Below are positions 27,088 to 40,700 of a stretch of DNA of 64,000 nucleotides, in pieces. The position numbers and the translations under genes are program-made. The DNA is from Psoroptes ovis (taxonomy: Eukaryota; Arthropoda; Arachnida; Sarcoptiformes; Psoroptidae). The notes beneath the pieces are model-generated. The model searched no databases and was not told the DNA's origin. It saw nothing but the letters and a program-made list of their open reading frames with translations. The stretch is from NCBI GenBank assembly GCA_002943765.1, contig PQWQ01000001.1:2701501-2765500 (forward strand). Reading direction: 5' to 3'. Each line of letters starts with the position of its first letter. Position 1 is the first letter of the stretch.

Positions 27088-27590
27088 AAATCTTGATCAT
27101 ATGATGATGATGATCCATCATGATTGACAACAACAACATCACTGGAATTTGTTGAATTATTTGTCGAATTATTGTTGGTTGTATTTGTATTACAATTTTG
27201 ATTATTATTATTATTATTTTGATTAATATTATTATTACAATTATTCGATATCGATGATGATGATGATGTTGTTGTTGCTGCTGATGACGGTGCTGATGTT
27301 GTTGTAATCATATTATTATTGTTATTATTATGATTATGATTGTTGGTCAAATTATTATTATTATTTATTGCTGATTGTTGATTTTGCTGCTGTTGTTGTT
27401 GTTGTTGACCATTCGACATTGATGATGTCGATGATGTTGATGTTGCCGATGATGATGTTGATGCTGCTGATGAAGAATTTGATAATGATAATGATGATGA
27501 TGTCGATGTTGATGATACCGATGATGGTGATATACCGTTTGTTTGTGTATGTTGTTGCGATTGATGATGAGAATCAGTTTCCATTTTCAT
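27088..27590 (-). CDS. msi: Musashi-family protein, exon 1 (N-terminal low-complexity region)
   Basis: The exon encodes 167 codons plus two bases of a split Leu codon. It starts at the first ATG after an in-frame stop at 27666-27668. A second in-frame ATG two codons on (27582-27584) has A at -3 and G at +4 and could be the true start; a TTG four codons upstream is not a plausible start. The protein begins MKMETDSHHQSQQHTQ, then is Ser/Thr-rich (residues about 21-60), has a run of eight Gln (62-69), Asn-rich stretches (76-93 and about 120-150), and ends in an acidic, Ser-rich tail DGSSSSYDQD. No folded domain is visible. Long disordered N-termini before RRM1 are known in insect Musashi. The donor is GTAAGT at 27082-27087, leaving phase 2, which fits exon 2. 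The repeats are encoded by mixed codons (AAC/AAT, CAA/CAG), but length polymorphism is likely. Confidence 0.85.
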
Positions 27591-29605
27591 TTTTATCAAC
27601 AAAATTTGTTTAGAATTTTTTCTCTGTTCAATTTCAATATTGTTTTGATAATAACACTTGATTGATTAATTTCAGTGTTTAAAATGTCGACTTGAAAAAA
27701 ATATTAATAATAATAATAAATCAAAGCAATGTTTGAAGTGATGGATTAACAACAACTTGCATGCATACAGAGCAGCTTTACATTTAAGCTATAATAATGA
27801 TAAATTATTCTTTATATTCGAAATATTAATATATTTTCCAAAAAATGATTATAAAAATAAACACAAGTAATAAAGATGTTAGATATTAATAATCATTATA
27901 ATTTATGATTATTAATATGTCTGATCGTTGACAAATTTGCGTAAAATAATTTTTTTTTCGAAGACAAATCGAAATGTAACGAAGAAAAAAAAATTCGGCT
28001 ATATGAATGAATAATTATTTCCAAGAATTGTGAATTTCATTGAATTTATTTATTTTTCCTTATTTATTCTCTATTTTTGATGCACGTGAAATGATTTGAT
28101 TGGTAAACTTAGTTAAAAAGACGTAAATATTTACAATAAAAAAAATGCATGCACAAACGAACACTCAAAAGATAACAAAATGTGAAAAATAATAATAATA
28201 ATAAACACAAGATAAGAGAAATTTTGATTGATTGAAATAAGACAAAAGAAAATATTGATGATGATGATGATAATAATGTTGTGAAAATAAATTTAAAAAT
28301 ATTGAATACCAACACACACACTTATACACTTGAAAATGTAAACGTTTTGAAACAATAATCAAGAACACATAGAAGATAATGAGAAGATTCAATTTTATCA
28401 TAGAAAAATTGATGTTAAATTATTGATAGAAAATTATCATCAATAATTTTTAATGATAAAATGTTAACATTTATCAATATTTTTAAACTTTTCAACAACA
28501 ACAAAAAAATACGTTGAATCGAATTCAAATTGATTTTGTTCGTTTTGAATTAAATATATGAATCAATCAATCATTATTTAGACGTGAAAAATATAAAATG
28601 AATGAATGTTTTCATTGTTAAAATGCTTTTCATTAATTTAAAAATTATTTTAAAAACATCCCATGAGATGAAAAATGGATGCGGCGGTTAAAGATGTATT
28701 TTTTTGCAAAAAAGTGAAGAGGAGAAAGAAACGGTTGATTATATGAACGAAGAATATGCAAAATTCTTGTTAATTTCGATCAAGAATCGGGTAAATGATC
28801 TTATTTATGGTTGAATTCAAAATTTTTCTGCACAAAATTTGACATTTAAAACAATGTTATGAATATATTTGAAATATTACATTTAAATTGAATGAAAAAT
28901 TCATTTGTATTTATTTTTCGTTTTTGTTGATTAATATTTCTTCGCGTTAAAGTCTTTTTAAATATATGAATCGATTATATCAATGGATGCCTGTGTACAT
29001 GGATGTATGTGTTTAGGGAGAAAGAAAAAAAGAATGTGAAATGATGGAAAAATTAATAAGAAAAATGTATTTGAAATATTTGAATGAAAAAATATATATT
29101 TTATTGATTTATTGGAAAAAATTTTATTCAATAAACAAATTTTTGAATAAAAAAAATTGATAAACAGCAAAGCATCAACGCAACCAAAAATGTGAATTTG
29201 ATGATAAATGCATTTGAAATGATGATCATAATAAACAGCAACGTACAGCAAACAATTTATGGTTATAAGACAGATAAAACCTTAAGAGTATACATTAAAC
29301 ATTTGAAACATTGACAATAGCAGTTATAATAATCAAGCGATTTAGAAATTTGAATTTTATCAGAAAAAAATTTTGAAAATGTTGGAAATTCAATTTGAAA
29401 ATCTTTGTTGTACTGCTGTTGGTGCTGCTGTTGTTGTTTATCACATAAAAAACAAAAAATATAAAATCAAATATAAATTTGATTTTATGGTAATTTGTTG
29501 ACAATCACTGCGTATTGTGCAGCGAAATATATTTTCATTTTGTTGCAGAGAACTGCTCAAGAAAAGCCCTAGAAAATTGTATGAGAGCTGAAATTATTAA
29601 TAGAA

Positions 29606-29625
29606 TTTTTTTTTTTTTTTTTTTT
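29606..29625. repeat. Poly-T run, 20 bases
   Basis: T homopolymer about 2 kb upstream of the Musashi coding start; no element attached to it was found. Confidence 0.95.
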
Positions 29626-31036
29626 GATTATCCACAGAATCAAATTATTTTTTTTCAAATTTATTTTCATGAATTAAATTCATGATTCAAATTTTTTGTC
29701 ATTTCGAGACAAGCAAATTGAAATTTTCATGTAAAAAATTGAAAAATAGGAAGAATTTTCAAATTTCTTTAATAAAAAAAAAAAAAAATATACAAACCTT
29801 TTGAGCGAATCTGAGAATATAAAAAAATTCAATTTTTTTTTCTACTGAAAATGTGTAAATCTATTTCTTCCTTTCTTTATTCTCAAATATCAAAGTTTTT
29901 CTGCGGATATTTTTTTTCAATTTAATTTTTTGTCATATTATCATTAAGCAATTCAATTCAATTCAATTGAATCAATTCATGTGAATCTAATCGTATTTAT
30001 TATTATTATTATATGATTTTTATTAATTTTTTTCTTCCTCTTTTTCTAACATTAGAAAACAAATTGAAATTTCAAATTTGAAAAACTTGAAAAAAATTAA
30101 TTCTGAAAAATAAAAACAATCTGAATTGAAAAGTAATGGAAACAAAACAAAAATCAAATGAAAACATTTGAAATCATTAAACACACACGGTTATATACGA
30201 TATACAAAATGCTAAAACGAAATGATGATAATTTTGTGTGCAATGTTTATATATAAATGAAAATATATTTTAGTATTTTCAAAACATTCAAAACACACAC
30301 ACACACACAATGCAATTCAAAAAAATATATACAAAATTATAACAAAACAATCATCATCATCATCATTGAATCATTGATCAACAACATTGTCAACATTTTA
30401 TCAAAAAATAAAATGAAATAACAAGCGATAAATATAAATACATGTACAATCAAATAAATTCATTCATTCATTTGATTTGATTTCAATTTCAAATACAACA
30501 AATGGAAGAAAATATTAGAGAAAATAATAAATGAAATAAATAAATTTCAAGTAAATCATATCATCATCATCATTCAATATATAACATTAAACTTACAATT
30601 TGGAGCCAAGAAAATGAATGAAAAAATTCAATTGAAGAAAAAAAATAATAACAGAAAACAAACATCATTTCACAATGAAAGCGAAAATGAAAATGTTTGA
30701 AATTTTTAGTTTTTGCTTTTGCTTTTCAATTTCATTTCACTTTGAAAAATCAAAGAATTCACATATAATGCGAATAGCAGAATGGCAGAATTCAATGCTA
30801 ATGGTAGAATTTATAATAATAACACATACACTAACACACGCAAAGCACAGAATAATGAATGAATTAACGAATGTTTGAATGAACGAATGGAAGAATATAT
30901 GAATGAGCTAGTCCAAATTTTTCGTTGTATGTATGTGCAATGTGCTTGTATTCGCAGTTAAAACTGTTTGGTACTGTATTTTGGTTCATGTTTTTGCTTT
31001 AATTCATTCAATTCATTTCTGCAGTTTTTGCATTGT

Positions 31037-31040
<4 letters not shown>

Positions 31041-31070
<30 letters not shown>
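31041..31070. repeat. TG microsatellite, 15 units
   Basis: An uninterrupted run of (TG)15, the longest dinucleotide repeat in the window. Confidence 0.95.
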
Positions 31071-31074
<4 letters not shown>

Positions 31075-31633
31075 AATTTGCGTTTATTTGTTGCTGTTTA
31101 GTATTTAGTTGAGTTTGATTTAGTTTTGGTTGGTGTTTTCAGTTTGGTTTCTGCCATGGAATCAATGCAAAATACAATAAGAATAATAACGATAATAACA
31201 GCAGTAAAAAATAGTCAAAGTGAACGGCTTTTTTTGTTGTTGTTGTTGGCCATATTATCTCATTGACTGTGCGTGTGTGTGTTGGGTTTTTTATTTCTGT
31301 ACATTTTCAGAAAAAATGTACATGTCGTATGTACACTTCCATACGATAATAATAGTAATGATGAAAATAGTAATAGGAATTGAAGAAAAACGCATGAATC
31401 AAGAATATGATTGTTATTATTATTATTTGCGACGAATCATTATCATTATTATTGTTATTATTTCAATGATAGATAGTGATAGATAGTGTGTTCAATTCTC
31501 TATGTTTTGAGCCTAGACAATTTTTCATTGATTCATTCACATTTTTTTAAAATTCTCATTTCTAAAAAATAATACGCCTGTTATAATGGTTTTTTTTCAT
31601 TATTTCATAAAAATGATTCTTTGATTCTCTGAT

Positions 31634-31702
31634 TGTCCGAAAAGTTCTTGCCGATTTTTTCTTACATTTCCAATATATTAATAGGCAATAACTAAATGGA
31701 CA
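31634..31702 (+). mobile_element. Mini-element family, copy A (69 bp)
   Basis: Starts TGTCCGAAAAGTTCTTGCCG and ends AATAACTAAATGGACA. The ends are inverted repeats (reverse complement of the right end: TGTCCATTTAGTTATTGCC). It aligns end to end with copies C and D in this orientation and with the reverse complement of copy B. The ends resemble Tc1/mariner termini. No TA duplication is seen at the boundaries, so the exact ends may be off by a base or two. Confidence 0.75.
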
Positions 31703-34700
31703 ACCATGAAATATCATTCCATGTTTGATTACAATTATAATGTTCAATTTTTATATTTTTTTTTTAATGCGCATCATATTAGAATCACAAATGATTGTAA
31801 TTTCTTATATCAATGGTTGTAGTAGTTTTACTGCACATACAAAATATATATTTTTTTATATTTCATATATTCGTTTCCAAATTATATATAAAAAATTGCT
31901 GAAAATTCCGGTTTATTTGCTATGCATTTATCTATGGCAAAAAAATATCATATGCCAATTTCTGTATGTGCCAGAATTTCTTCCATTACAGAGTAATTTT
32001 TGAGAAAAAAATGATGATAGAAGCATTTTTGGGAAACCGAAAAACAGAACAAATAGCAGAATAAATGAAAACACTCGAATATTTTCTTTAGTGAATTCTG
32101 GAAATATCAAATAAAATAGATTACAAAGTCAAAAATCATCGAAAATTTTCTCTTTTTTGTTTTCCACCACCAATGATTCTCGCTTGGAACAGCATCCAAA
32201 TCTGATATCACATACCCTAGAAAAAAAAGTGATTCCCTCCATTCAATATAAAAAAAATGATCCAAAATAAAATATTATAAAATAGTTGTTCCGAACATAA
32301 CCAAACAACAATAACAACACAATATTTAGCAATGGTACAGCTTCCTATTCGGAGATTGTATGCTATTTTTCGTACCATACAAATAGATGTACATACACAC
32401 ATATTTCCTACAAACATATATTCATAAAATTTGAAATATGCAAAAATATATTTATGGGTATACCGCTATTCATCGAATGAATATTTTATATTTTTTCAGA
32501 ATCATCACTGTTAAATAGGGTAGAGTTTTTAATACATACCGAATGATATTTTATTTTATTTTATTTTTGTACATTGAAATAAGTATGAAGATAAAATTCT
32601 GGAAATATTTAATATTTTAAAATTTTTGAATATATGAATTGTTGATGTGTTATATAATCATAATTTCGATAATAACAATTCATACAAATATAAATATTTT
32701 TGAACAAAAAAAAATTTGATGTTTTTAAATGAAATGATATGTATTTTCTTTTCTTTTTTCTGGTCGCTGTTGATGATGTTGATGCTTTTGGATATTCACA
32801 ATATTATTTATTGCATATTACACAACATTATACACAAACAAACATACACATTTTATTCGGAGAATACATGAATGAAATTCTCTGATTTTGAATATTTTTT
32901 CTTAAATGAATATCGTATTTCGAATGATACATGTGTGTACATATAAATTGTTGTTGTTGTTGTTGTTGTTTTCACATATCAAAAATATAAATCACCGAAT
33001 TCAATCAAAATTTGATATGAAATTTGAAAATTTTCAATTTATTTTACCGAGAAACAGATTTAAAAAATGGATAAAAAAAATATTCAATCATCATTGAACG
33101 ACGAGATCATAAAACTAAATGATGATGATTTTTTAGCATTTTTCAAATCTTGAACTTTATTTTTTCTTCTAATGTAAAAAAATGATTAGAAATCAAATTC
33201 AAATTGAAGTTTTGAATAAATGGATGAATGAATGAATGAATGAAGTGAAAAAAACACAGCAAAAATCTCAAGTTTAACGCCAAGTTAACATCAAAACACA
33301 AGCACACACACATTCAACGGCACAACACAGTTGTTTATGGTCCAACCATTATCATTTACTGCAAATCTTCAATTCACATTTTACACACATTGAGTTGAAA
33401 AAAATACAGCTAAAACAGTTATAAATATATGAACAGAAATGGGTAAAAAACTGGCTGTAAAAATTTCAACGAAAAAAAAAATTATTTCTGGCTGAAACAT
33501 GTTTTAATTTAGGTTTTGAATTTTTTTCGGTTGATAATTTTATCGAATGTATTTATTTAAAATTATTTCATTCGACTATTCATTGATTCATCATCACCAG
33601 TGGCTATTTCACTACCTTTGATGAGAAGATGGAGAAGAAAATTGAGATGAAAAGATTAATCATTTTATTGAATTTTTGAAGATTTTGTTCATGTTTGTCA
33701 TAATGTTTCAATTTGATTTTCGATCGAAAAATAAGAGGGATAACGATTCAATGATGGTAAGCTGCTAAATCAATGATTTTCTAAATCAATCATCAAATGA
33801 ATATATCATCGCTTAAACCAATGAATTGATCATTTGCTCATTCAATTTTTGTTTTTTCATTCAAAATTTTTTCTCGTTCATGTTGGTTGAGGTTTTAACT
33901 GGAAAAAGAAAATGCAAAATTCTTAGCTCAAATGACAATTATTTTTCAATTATCTTCGATTATTATCATTATCATTCGTTGATAATTTCATTTATATTTA
34001 TCTCTATCATTACTTTCAATGATTTTCAATTTTAAATTGATTAATGTTTAAGATGCTTGAATGGTTAGCAGTTTTTCCATCGATGGATGGATAAGGCGCA
34101 AGAAAAAGAAAGGCTGAAGAGAATAAATGAAAATGTCATAGGTTCTTGGCTTGAAATAAATCATGGTCCTCTTATGATTTTTTTTCCAAAAAAAAGCGCG
34201 ACAAACAAGCATGTGGACAATGTAATTGAAGTTTGTTTGTATATTTTGCTACGAGAAAATGATGGAAATAATTGAATAAAGAGTCAAAACACATACATCA
34301 ACAAGCTAAATCGACCACCAAACACATACACACACATACACATTCAACATCGATTTAAATCAATCGAATGGGAAATGCAGTGTCATTTTATTTAACTAAT
34401 TTTTTCTTATTTTTGGTCGTTTTGAATTAATATATTAATTATATTTACAGTTATATTGTTTCGATCATCAATCAGTCCTTCTTCTTCTTTTCATTTTCTT
34501 CTTATTAATTCGATGCTTCTAGCATCTTAGTAAGAATATACAAAACAAAATTTGTCAATTTTCATGATAAAGTAATCACATAACTATGCGTTGTTCATTT
34601 AATTTTTTCAATGGCCAAAAGTCTTCAATTTTTTAAAGAGAAATACGAAAATTTCAAAGACATTGTTACGTCATTGGCTAATGATGATTGAAAATTTGAA

Positions 34701-37700
34701 ATTTGAAAATTTAAAAACGTTCAAATACGTCAGTTCTGTGAATGATACATGAAATTGAATCAAATATTATACGAGATTATTGACAAACGCTTCTTTCATA
34801 AATTTCAATCAAAGATGATGATGGAAATACTTCGTTATAAATATCGATATAGGCATGTATACCACTGATACCATGATACTGTTATTTGTTTTCGATTCAA
34901 TGATTGAAAATTTTCAATTATTTCTCTACCCATCTATCCCTCTCTCTATCTATTCGTATATTGAACGAAAAATTTATTGAATTCAATTTATCAAAATTTA
35001 TTATTATTATTATTGGATTCATGATTCATGATTCAACTTAGAGAAATTTATTTATTTTTTCTTGTTTATTTATTTATTTATTTTGGGAAGCATTGGAAAA
35101 AATATTGAATGAAAATTGTATTTTTTTTTTCTATTTTTATTTATTTCAATAATTCATATCTTTTTGAGATTTATTTTTTGTTTAGTTCGTTTGTGTGTGT
35201 GTATTTGTATTTTATACGAAAACAAAAATAGAAAAAAAATTCATTCAGAAAAAATAGAAATCAATCTATGAAAATTTTCCAATGTACATTTGAAAATTGA
35301 AACTAAATATAACGATATTTCGAAGAATTTGTTTCTTTCCATGAAATATTCGCAACTAAATGTCATTGAAATTACATGTGGATAAGAATTTTTGAATTTT
35401 TGTTTTTTTTTTCTTTGAATCTAATCTAATGCATATTCCTATCTAACACGTATCATTGAATCAATGATATTCAAAATTTTCAATTTATTTTCCATGAAAA
35501 AATAGTTATTTTTTTCTTTAATAAATCAATTACATTATAAATATATTTTTATTGATTTTTGATTGATTTACATTCAAAACTGTCCAATTTTTTCAATTTG
35601 AAAATATTATAGACATACTTATCACAAAATTTCAATCATTTATTGCAAAATGTAAACATTCAACGATTTTTTTTGATTTTTCAATTTATTTTCATCGACA
35701 TATGAATGAATAAAAAAAAGATCATTCCACAGTGCAACAAACAGTGACAATGGTAATAATATCTAGTTGATATGCCAGTGATTTGAAATTATTCATAAAA
35801 AATATATATTTTGTATGCACAGATAAATGGGAAAATACATCAGAAAATATATCTATGCGAAATAAACAAATTTAAATAATGACTATTCCAAATAATAATA
35901 AAGATAACGAAATATAATCTTGAAATTGTGCTTGAAAAAAAATTGAAAAATTTAGGAAAAAAAATTGATTATCATTGATAGAAATAAGTGTGAGAAACAA
36001 ATGATAAGAAATTTTTGAATCTTCGAAAAATGCACATGTTTTCACATACAATGCTGGTATGTGTGGAAACGCCAAACACAAAATTCATTTAAATGATAAT
36101 TGAAAAAATGGAAAAAATACGCAGGAAAATTTAAGAAAAGATAAACGGGAATGGAAAATAAACAGTAAAATATAAACGCAAATTTCAGCTATGAATCGAA
36201 ATAATTAAGATTACATTTGATTTGGCTGAAATCGTTATTTTTTTTCTCTAAAAATCAATCAATTGATTGTGAATCCCAAAGCAATCTATTGATTAAATAT
36301 GTAGGAATAAACATCAAATAATAACTCGAAAATATTATATTCATATTCAAATTAAAAATATTATCATCATCGAATGATGTATTTTTTTTACAAAATACCA
36401 ATAAACAAACAAATCAATGAATGGCTTCAACATTTGTATTGATTATTATTGAATCAAATTTTCAATGAATTACTTCTTCTTTTACTTTCTAATTTACATC
36501 ATATCTCATCAATTAATATTGATATCATTGATTTACGGTCATATTATTATACGCGAACATTTTCTGAATACAAAAATGGAGTGTGGTGTATGGTGTTTGC
36601 ACATTAATAAGGCATTTACCGGCACACACATACAAATTGTGTGTGATAATTTGGGCATTGATGTGTACAAACAGAAATTCATTCAAAAATTTCAATGATG
36701 AGAGTGTAAAAAAAGAAAAATGACAAAATGATTTGACATAAAAATGATAATAAAAGAATCAATGTATGATTTCACAAATAATTTGAAGGTAATTTCCATT
36801 TTTTTATACTGCACTTTTAAATTTTCAACCATAAAAACGATTATTAACTGCAAAAATTTATGTATAAACATGAATCTATGAGATTTTAATCGAGTAGAGT
36901 ATCAAATTAAATCAAAAATTAATTGATGCATTTTATCAAATAAATGAAATTCAACGAAAATCATTCAATAATCATCCGATTTCAGAGTCATTGAATGCAT
37001 TGAATGTTTTTATCGAAATCGCATTCAAAAAAAAATGCTAAATTGAATTGAAATTCTAATTTTTAAAAAATTCATTTGTCAAATTTGTTTTTGATAAAAA
37101 ATTTTTCCGAAAAACAAAGTCCTTAACGAATCAATCAAACAAAATTCATTTATTCAACATAAGATTTAATCTTGATTCCAATCATATATTGAGTATGAAA
37201 ATTCATGAATTCATCAACCATTTATTGAACAATTACAACAATATTCAAAAATATGTTTTGCTTTGAGATATGGAGCATATATGACATTTCAATATTTCAT
37301 ATTGCTTAATCATCATCATCATCATCCTCATCATCATCGTTAAGATTTAATTTTTATCGATTTGTTCATATTTGTTTTGATGCTGTTTTTGTTTTCTGTT
37401 TGTTTGTTAGTCGCTGTATAATTATTATATTGTTTGTTGTTGTTGTTCTTGTCGTTGTTTATCGTTGTCGCCGATTGTTTTCAGTTTTATGATCAAATTT
37501 CATATAAATTTTTATTATATGAGTTTTCGGCAAATTTTTATTTTATTTCATTTCTATTTTTATGTATTTTTTCTTTTACTTTGAATCTGTACATATCTGT
37601 GAACCATTTATCAAATGGTCGCCATGTTTTTCTTTCATTTTTTTATTTTTTTCATGCATATGTGAACACATATTACAATCATATTACATTCTCATATATG

Positions 37701-40700
37701 CGTGGCAGAATCAGATACACACACAAAGGTCAACGCATTATTTCATTTGATTTCAATTTTTTTTTACTCGCTTTGGTCACATATGGGATTTTATGTGTGT
37801 ATGGATTTTCATTTTTTTCATCTAAAAATTTTATGAAAATGTAGAATATAATATAATTTGTTTTGTTTTTATATTGAAATCATTAATTCAAGTGAATTTG
37901 AAAGAAAATTTTGAAAACATTCGTGTATATGTTATGAATGGAAGGGAGAATTATTAGAAACAATAGGATAAATTTGAAGAAAACGGAAAAAACATTAACA
38001 ATCAATCAAAGTTTTGAGAATTCTGAATAATATTGAAAACAGAATTTTTGTTCAGAATTCAAAATTTCATTCAAAATTCAATCAATACGATTCAATTTAG
38101 TTTAAATGTGTTGTTGTTTTTTGATTGAAAGAGTTTGGAAAAGAATTTGTGAAAATTTTTCAATTAAAATGAAAAAATTTTGACAGAATTTTCCAACTGA
38201 CATATTTCGATTCAATTTCCGATTGAATTGAATGGTAAAATAAAACAAATCAATCTTTTTATGAGTCTGACAAAAATAAATTCAAAAAATAGGGGAAAAA
38301 ATAGAAAAAAAAACAAATGACAAATCAATTAATGTTGAATATAATTTTATTAAACATTTTTGACATGTGAATATTATACACCTTTATTGCATTTCAATGA
38401 TGATGATAATGATGACATTTAATTGGCTTACATCCAGTCATATCAACAAGATTCAGTCATCATTATATTCAAACAGTTGAATAATAATAATAAAATGTTT
38501 AATTGATTTGAATTGTTTTGTCGTTATTTGTTGCGGTTGATGTTCGGTAAGTTTGATTCGTTTGATGACTGACATTTGAAAATAAAAAATTATTTTTTAA
38601 ATACTTTGTATTAATTCATATTTTAATTCACTGTTTTCAGTTGTATTTTATTAATATTTTTCATTTGTTTTTTCAAAATAAAATCATATTTTTGCTGGCA
38701 AATAAATGCAGATGCGGATGTCATCATCAACATAATTATAGTAAATTCAAAGAATTGTGAGAAATAATTCGGAAAAACAAAACATATTTTCATCTCAATC
38801 CGTCATTCAATCAAAAATAAAATGAATAATTGTATGAATAAATGTAATAAGATATGCATATTTTGATTTAAAAATTATGAAAATTCATAAACAAATTTAT
38901 ATGAATGGGACCTCGATTTAATTTATAACATTGTTATTAGTAATATGATTATTGTGATTAAAAAACAATTAAAATTAATAAAATTGTTTTTGTTTGCATG
39001 TTTTTTCCTGATGCGTTTGCTGGTGTGGGCTTTTTCATGGTTTTTGCCAAGCGCGGTGCAATTCTTTATGATGATCTTTATGGAATAGAAAATTGAAAAT
39101 TTTTTTGGGGATTCAAAATATAAATTCAAATCTTTTTGCTTTTCAGAATGAATATTTACATAGTTATTAGTGGAAAAAAGAAAATATCCAATCATCTTAA
39201 ATGTCATACAATCATCATTTGTGCCAAAGCATTATAATGGAAGCTGAAGGCATTTTGCTGATTTTTTGCTATTTTCCTACAGCAAATGTTTGCGAATTAC
39301 GATGCTACTGAAATGATTATAATAATAATGGTATTAATAAGAAATTCTTTATACATTCTATCACTATGTGCGTTTGTGTGTGTGTGTGTGTGTGTATGTG
39401 TGTGTGCATTTTCACTGTTCAAACATGCCATTTCTTTTTGTTTTCCAAGAAGAAGGGAAAAAATGTCGATCTTTCATTTTATTATATGATTCATTATGGA
39501 AAAAAATAAGAAATATTTTATTTGTAATTTGATATTTAAGTTTTATTCAGTACATATATTTAAGTATATGAATATACATATATAAATGTCATATAAGCAT
39601 GACATGTACGTATATATGAGGCATTATTATGAATGAGATTCAGCATACATGGTTCACATAATGGTCACACATAGCAGCAATATGATGTATGGTACATATT
39701 ATACATCATAGTATAATACTTCTTAAAAAGGAAATTGGATAAAATTACAAATTAGTCAAGTGAAGAATTAATGAGGAAAAAACGAAATGAGAAAAAAAAT
39801 GCTAAATCAATAGATTTTTCAAACTTACATTCATTAAGTATATTTATGAACATTTTTGAAAACATTCATCATTCATTCATCAACAACAGCGACAACGATT
39901 ACAATGAAAAAAATGTTTTAATTAAAATATTATCATTTGTATCCATTAATTACAATAGATTCAGATAAAAAAAAATTGCATAGATTTACAACATCGATAA
40001 TCCATCATCAACATTCACATTTATTCATAGTGAAAAAAAGAAATTTATTTAAATTTTAAATCTACATTCATTTGTTTTATTTATTTATTTTTTTCTTTAT
40101 TTAAAATTTACATATTCAACAATTTATTGAGGATTTCAATTTTATTTTTGGATATTAATCAAAACACTCATTGCAATAGTAGTGAAATGTATAACAACAA
40201 TAACAACAACAACAACAACAAAATATGCACACATTTAATTCAAAATAGATTTGAAAATGTTGATAAATTCATTTTATTTTCTGCAATTCAAGTAATAATA
40301 GAGAGAGACAAAAATATTTAAATATTTCTCAAGTTTTAATTTTTAATTTAATTTTCGTTGATATAGTCGTTTATTATTGATGTTTATGAGCACACTGTGA
40401 TGCTATTGCGGTTATTTTTATGATTATTTTTATTATTATCATTTAAAGAATATTAAATGTCAGAATATTTTTTTTTGTTTTGTTTTGTTTAATCTATTCA
40501 ATTCATTGTATTGATATTGTTATTATTATTAAGAATTATTTCGAATGAAAGACTTGCTTTTGTTTTTTTTTCTATTCAAAATTTTCACTTTTAAATATTG
40601 AAATATTTATGAAATAAAAAATGTAAAATAAACATTTAAAATTAAGTTATTTTTATGATATTTTAAACATCATAATAATAATAATGATAATCATTAAATA

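Larger units (their letters stand above)
1..27590 (-). other. msi: Musashi-family gene, 5' part (gene span)
   Basis: This is the extent of the protein-coding part of the gene visible here. Three exons on the minus strand (27088-27590, 11451-11491, 1457-1538) join into one frame that gives about 208 residues: an N-terminal low-complexity region, then the first half of an RRM of Musashi type. All three visible donors are GTAAGT and both acceptors are preceded by pyrimidine-rich tracts. Musashi proteins bind short UAG-containing motifs in mRNA 3' UTRs and control translation, typically in neural and stem cells; that is family knowledge. The gene runs off the left edge before RNP1, so RRM2 and the C-terminus are not in the window. 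I cannot tell whether it is the orthologue of fly msi or of its paralogue Rbp6; the long Gln/Asn/Ser N-terminus favours msi. Confidence 0.85.
27591..31633. other. Upstream of the Musashi coding start; no gene seen
   Basis: The 5' leader and promoter of the Musashi gene should begin here or further right, but I see no clear TATA box, initiator or upstream exon. The stretch is A+T-rich, with GATGAT and AAT repeats, CA repeats at 30292-30309, a T20 run (29606-29625) and a TG15 microsatellite (31041-31070). A non-coding first exon with a long intron is possible. Confidence 0.5.

Noticed and set aside
34087..34275. 62-codon open frame MDKAQEKERLKRINEN on the plus strand
   Set aside because: The composition is acceptable but there is no recognisable domain, neighbour exon or conserved splice site; too short to claim.
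37434..37844. 136-codon open frame on the plus strand, rich in Phe, Leu and Tyr
   Set aside because: It begins at TTG in a TTG repeat and follows a T-rich tract, which gives long stop-free frames of hydrophobic residues by composition alone. No membrane-protein family pattern was recognised.
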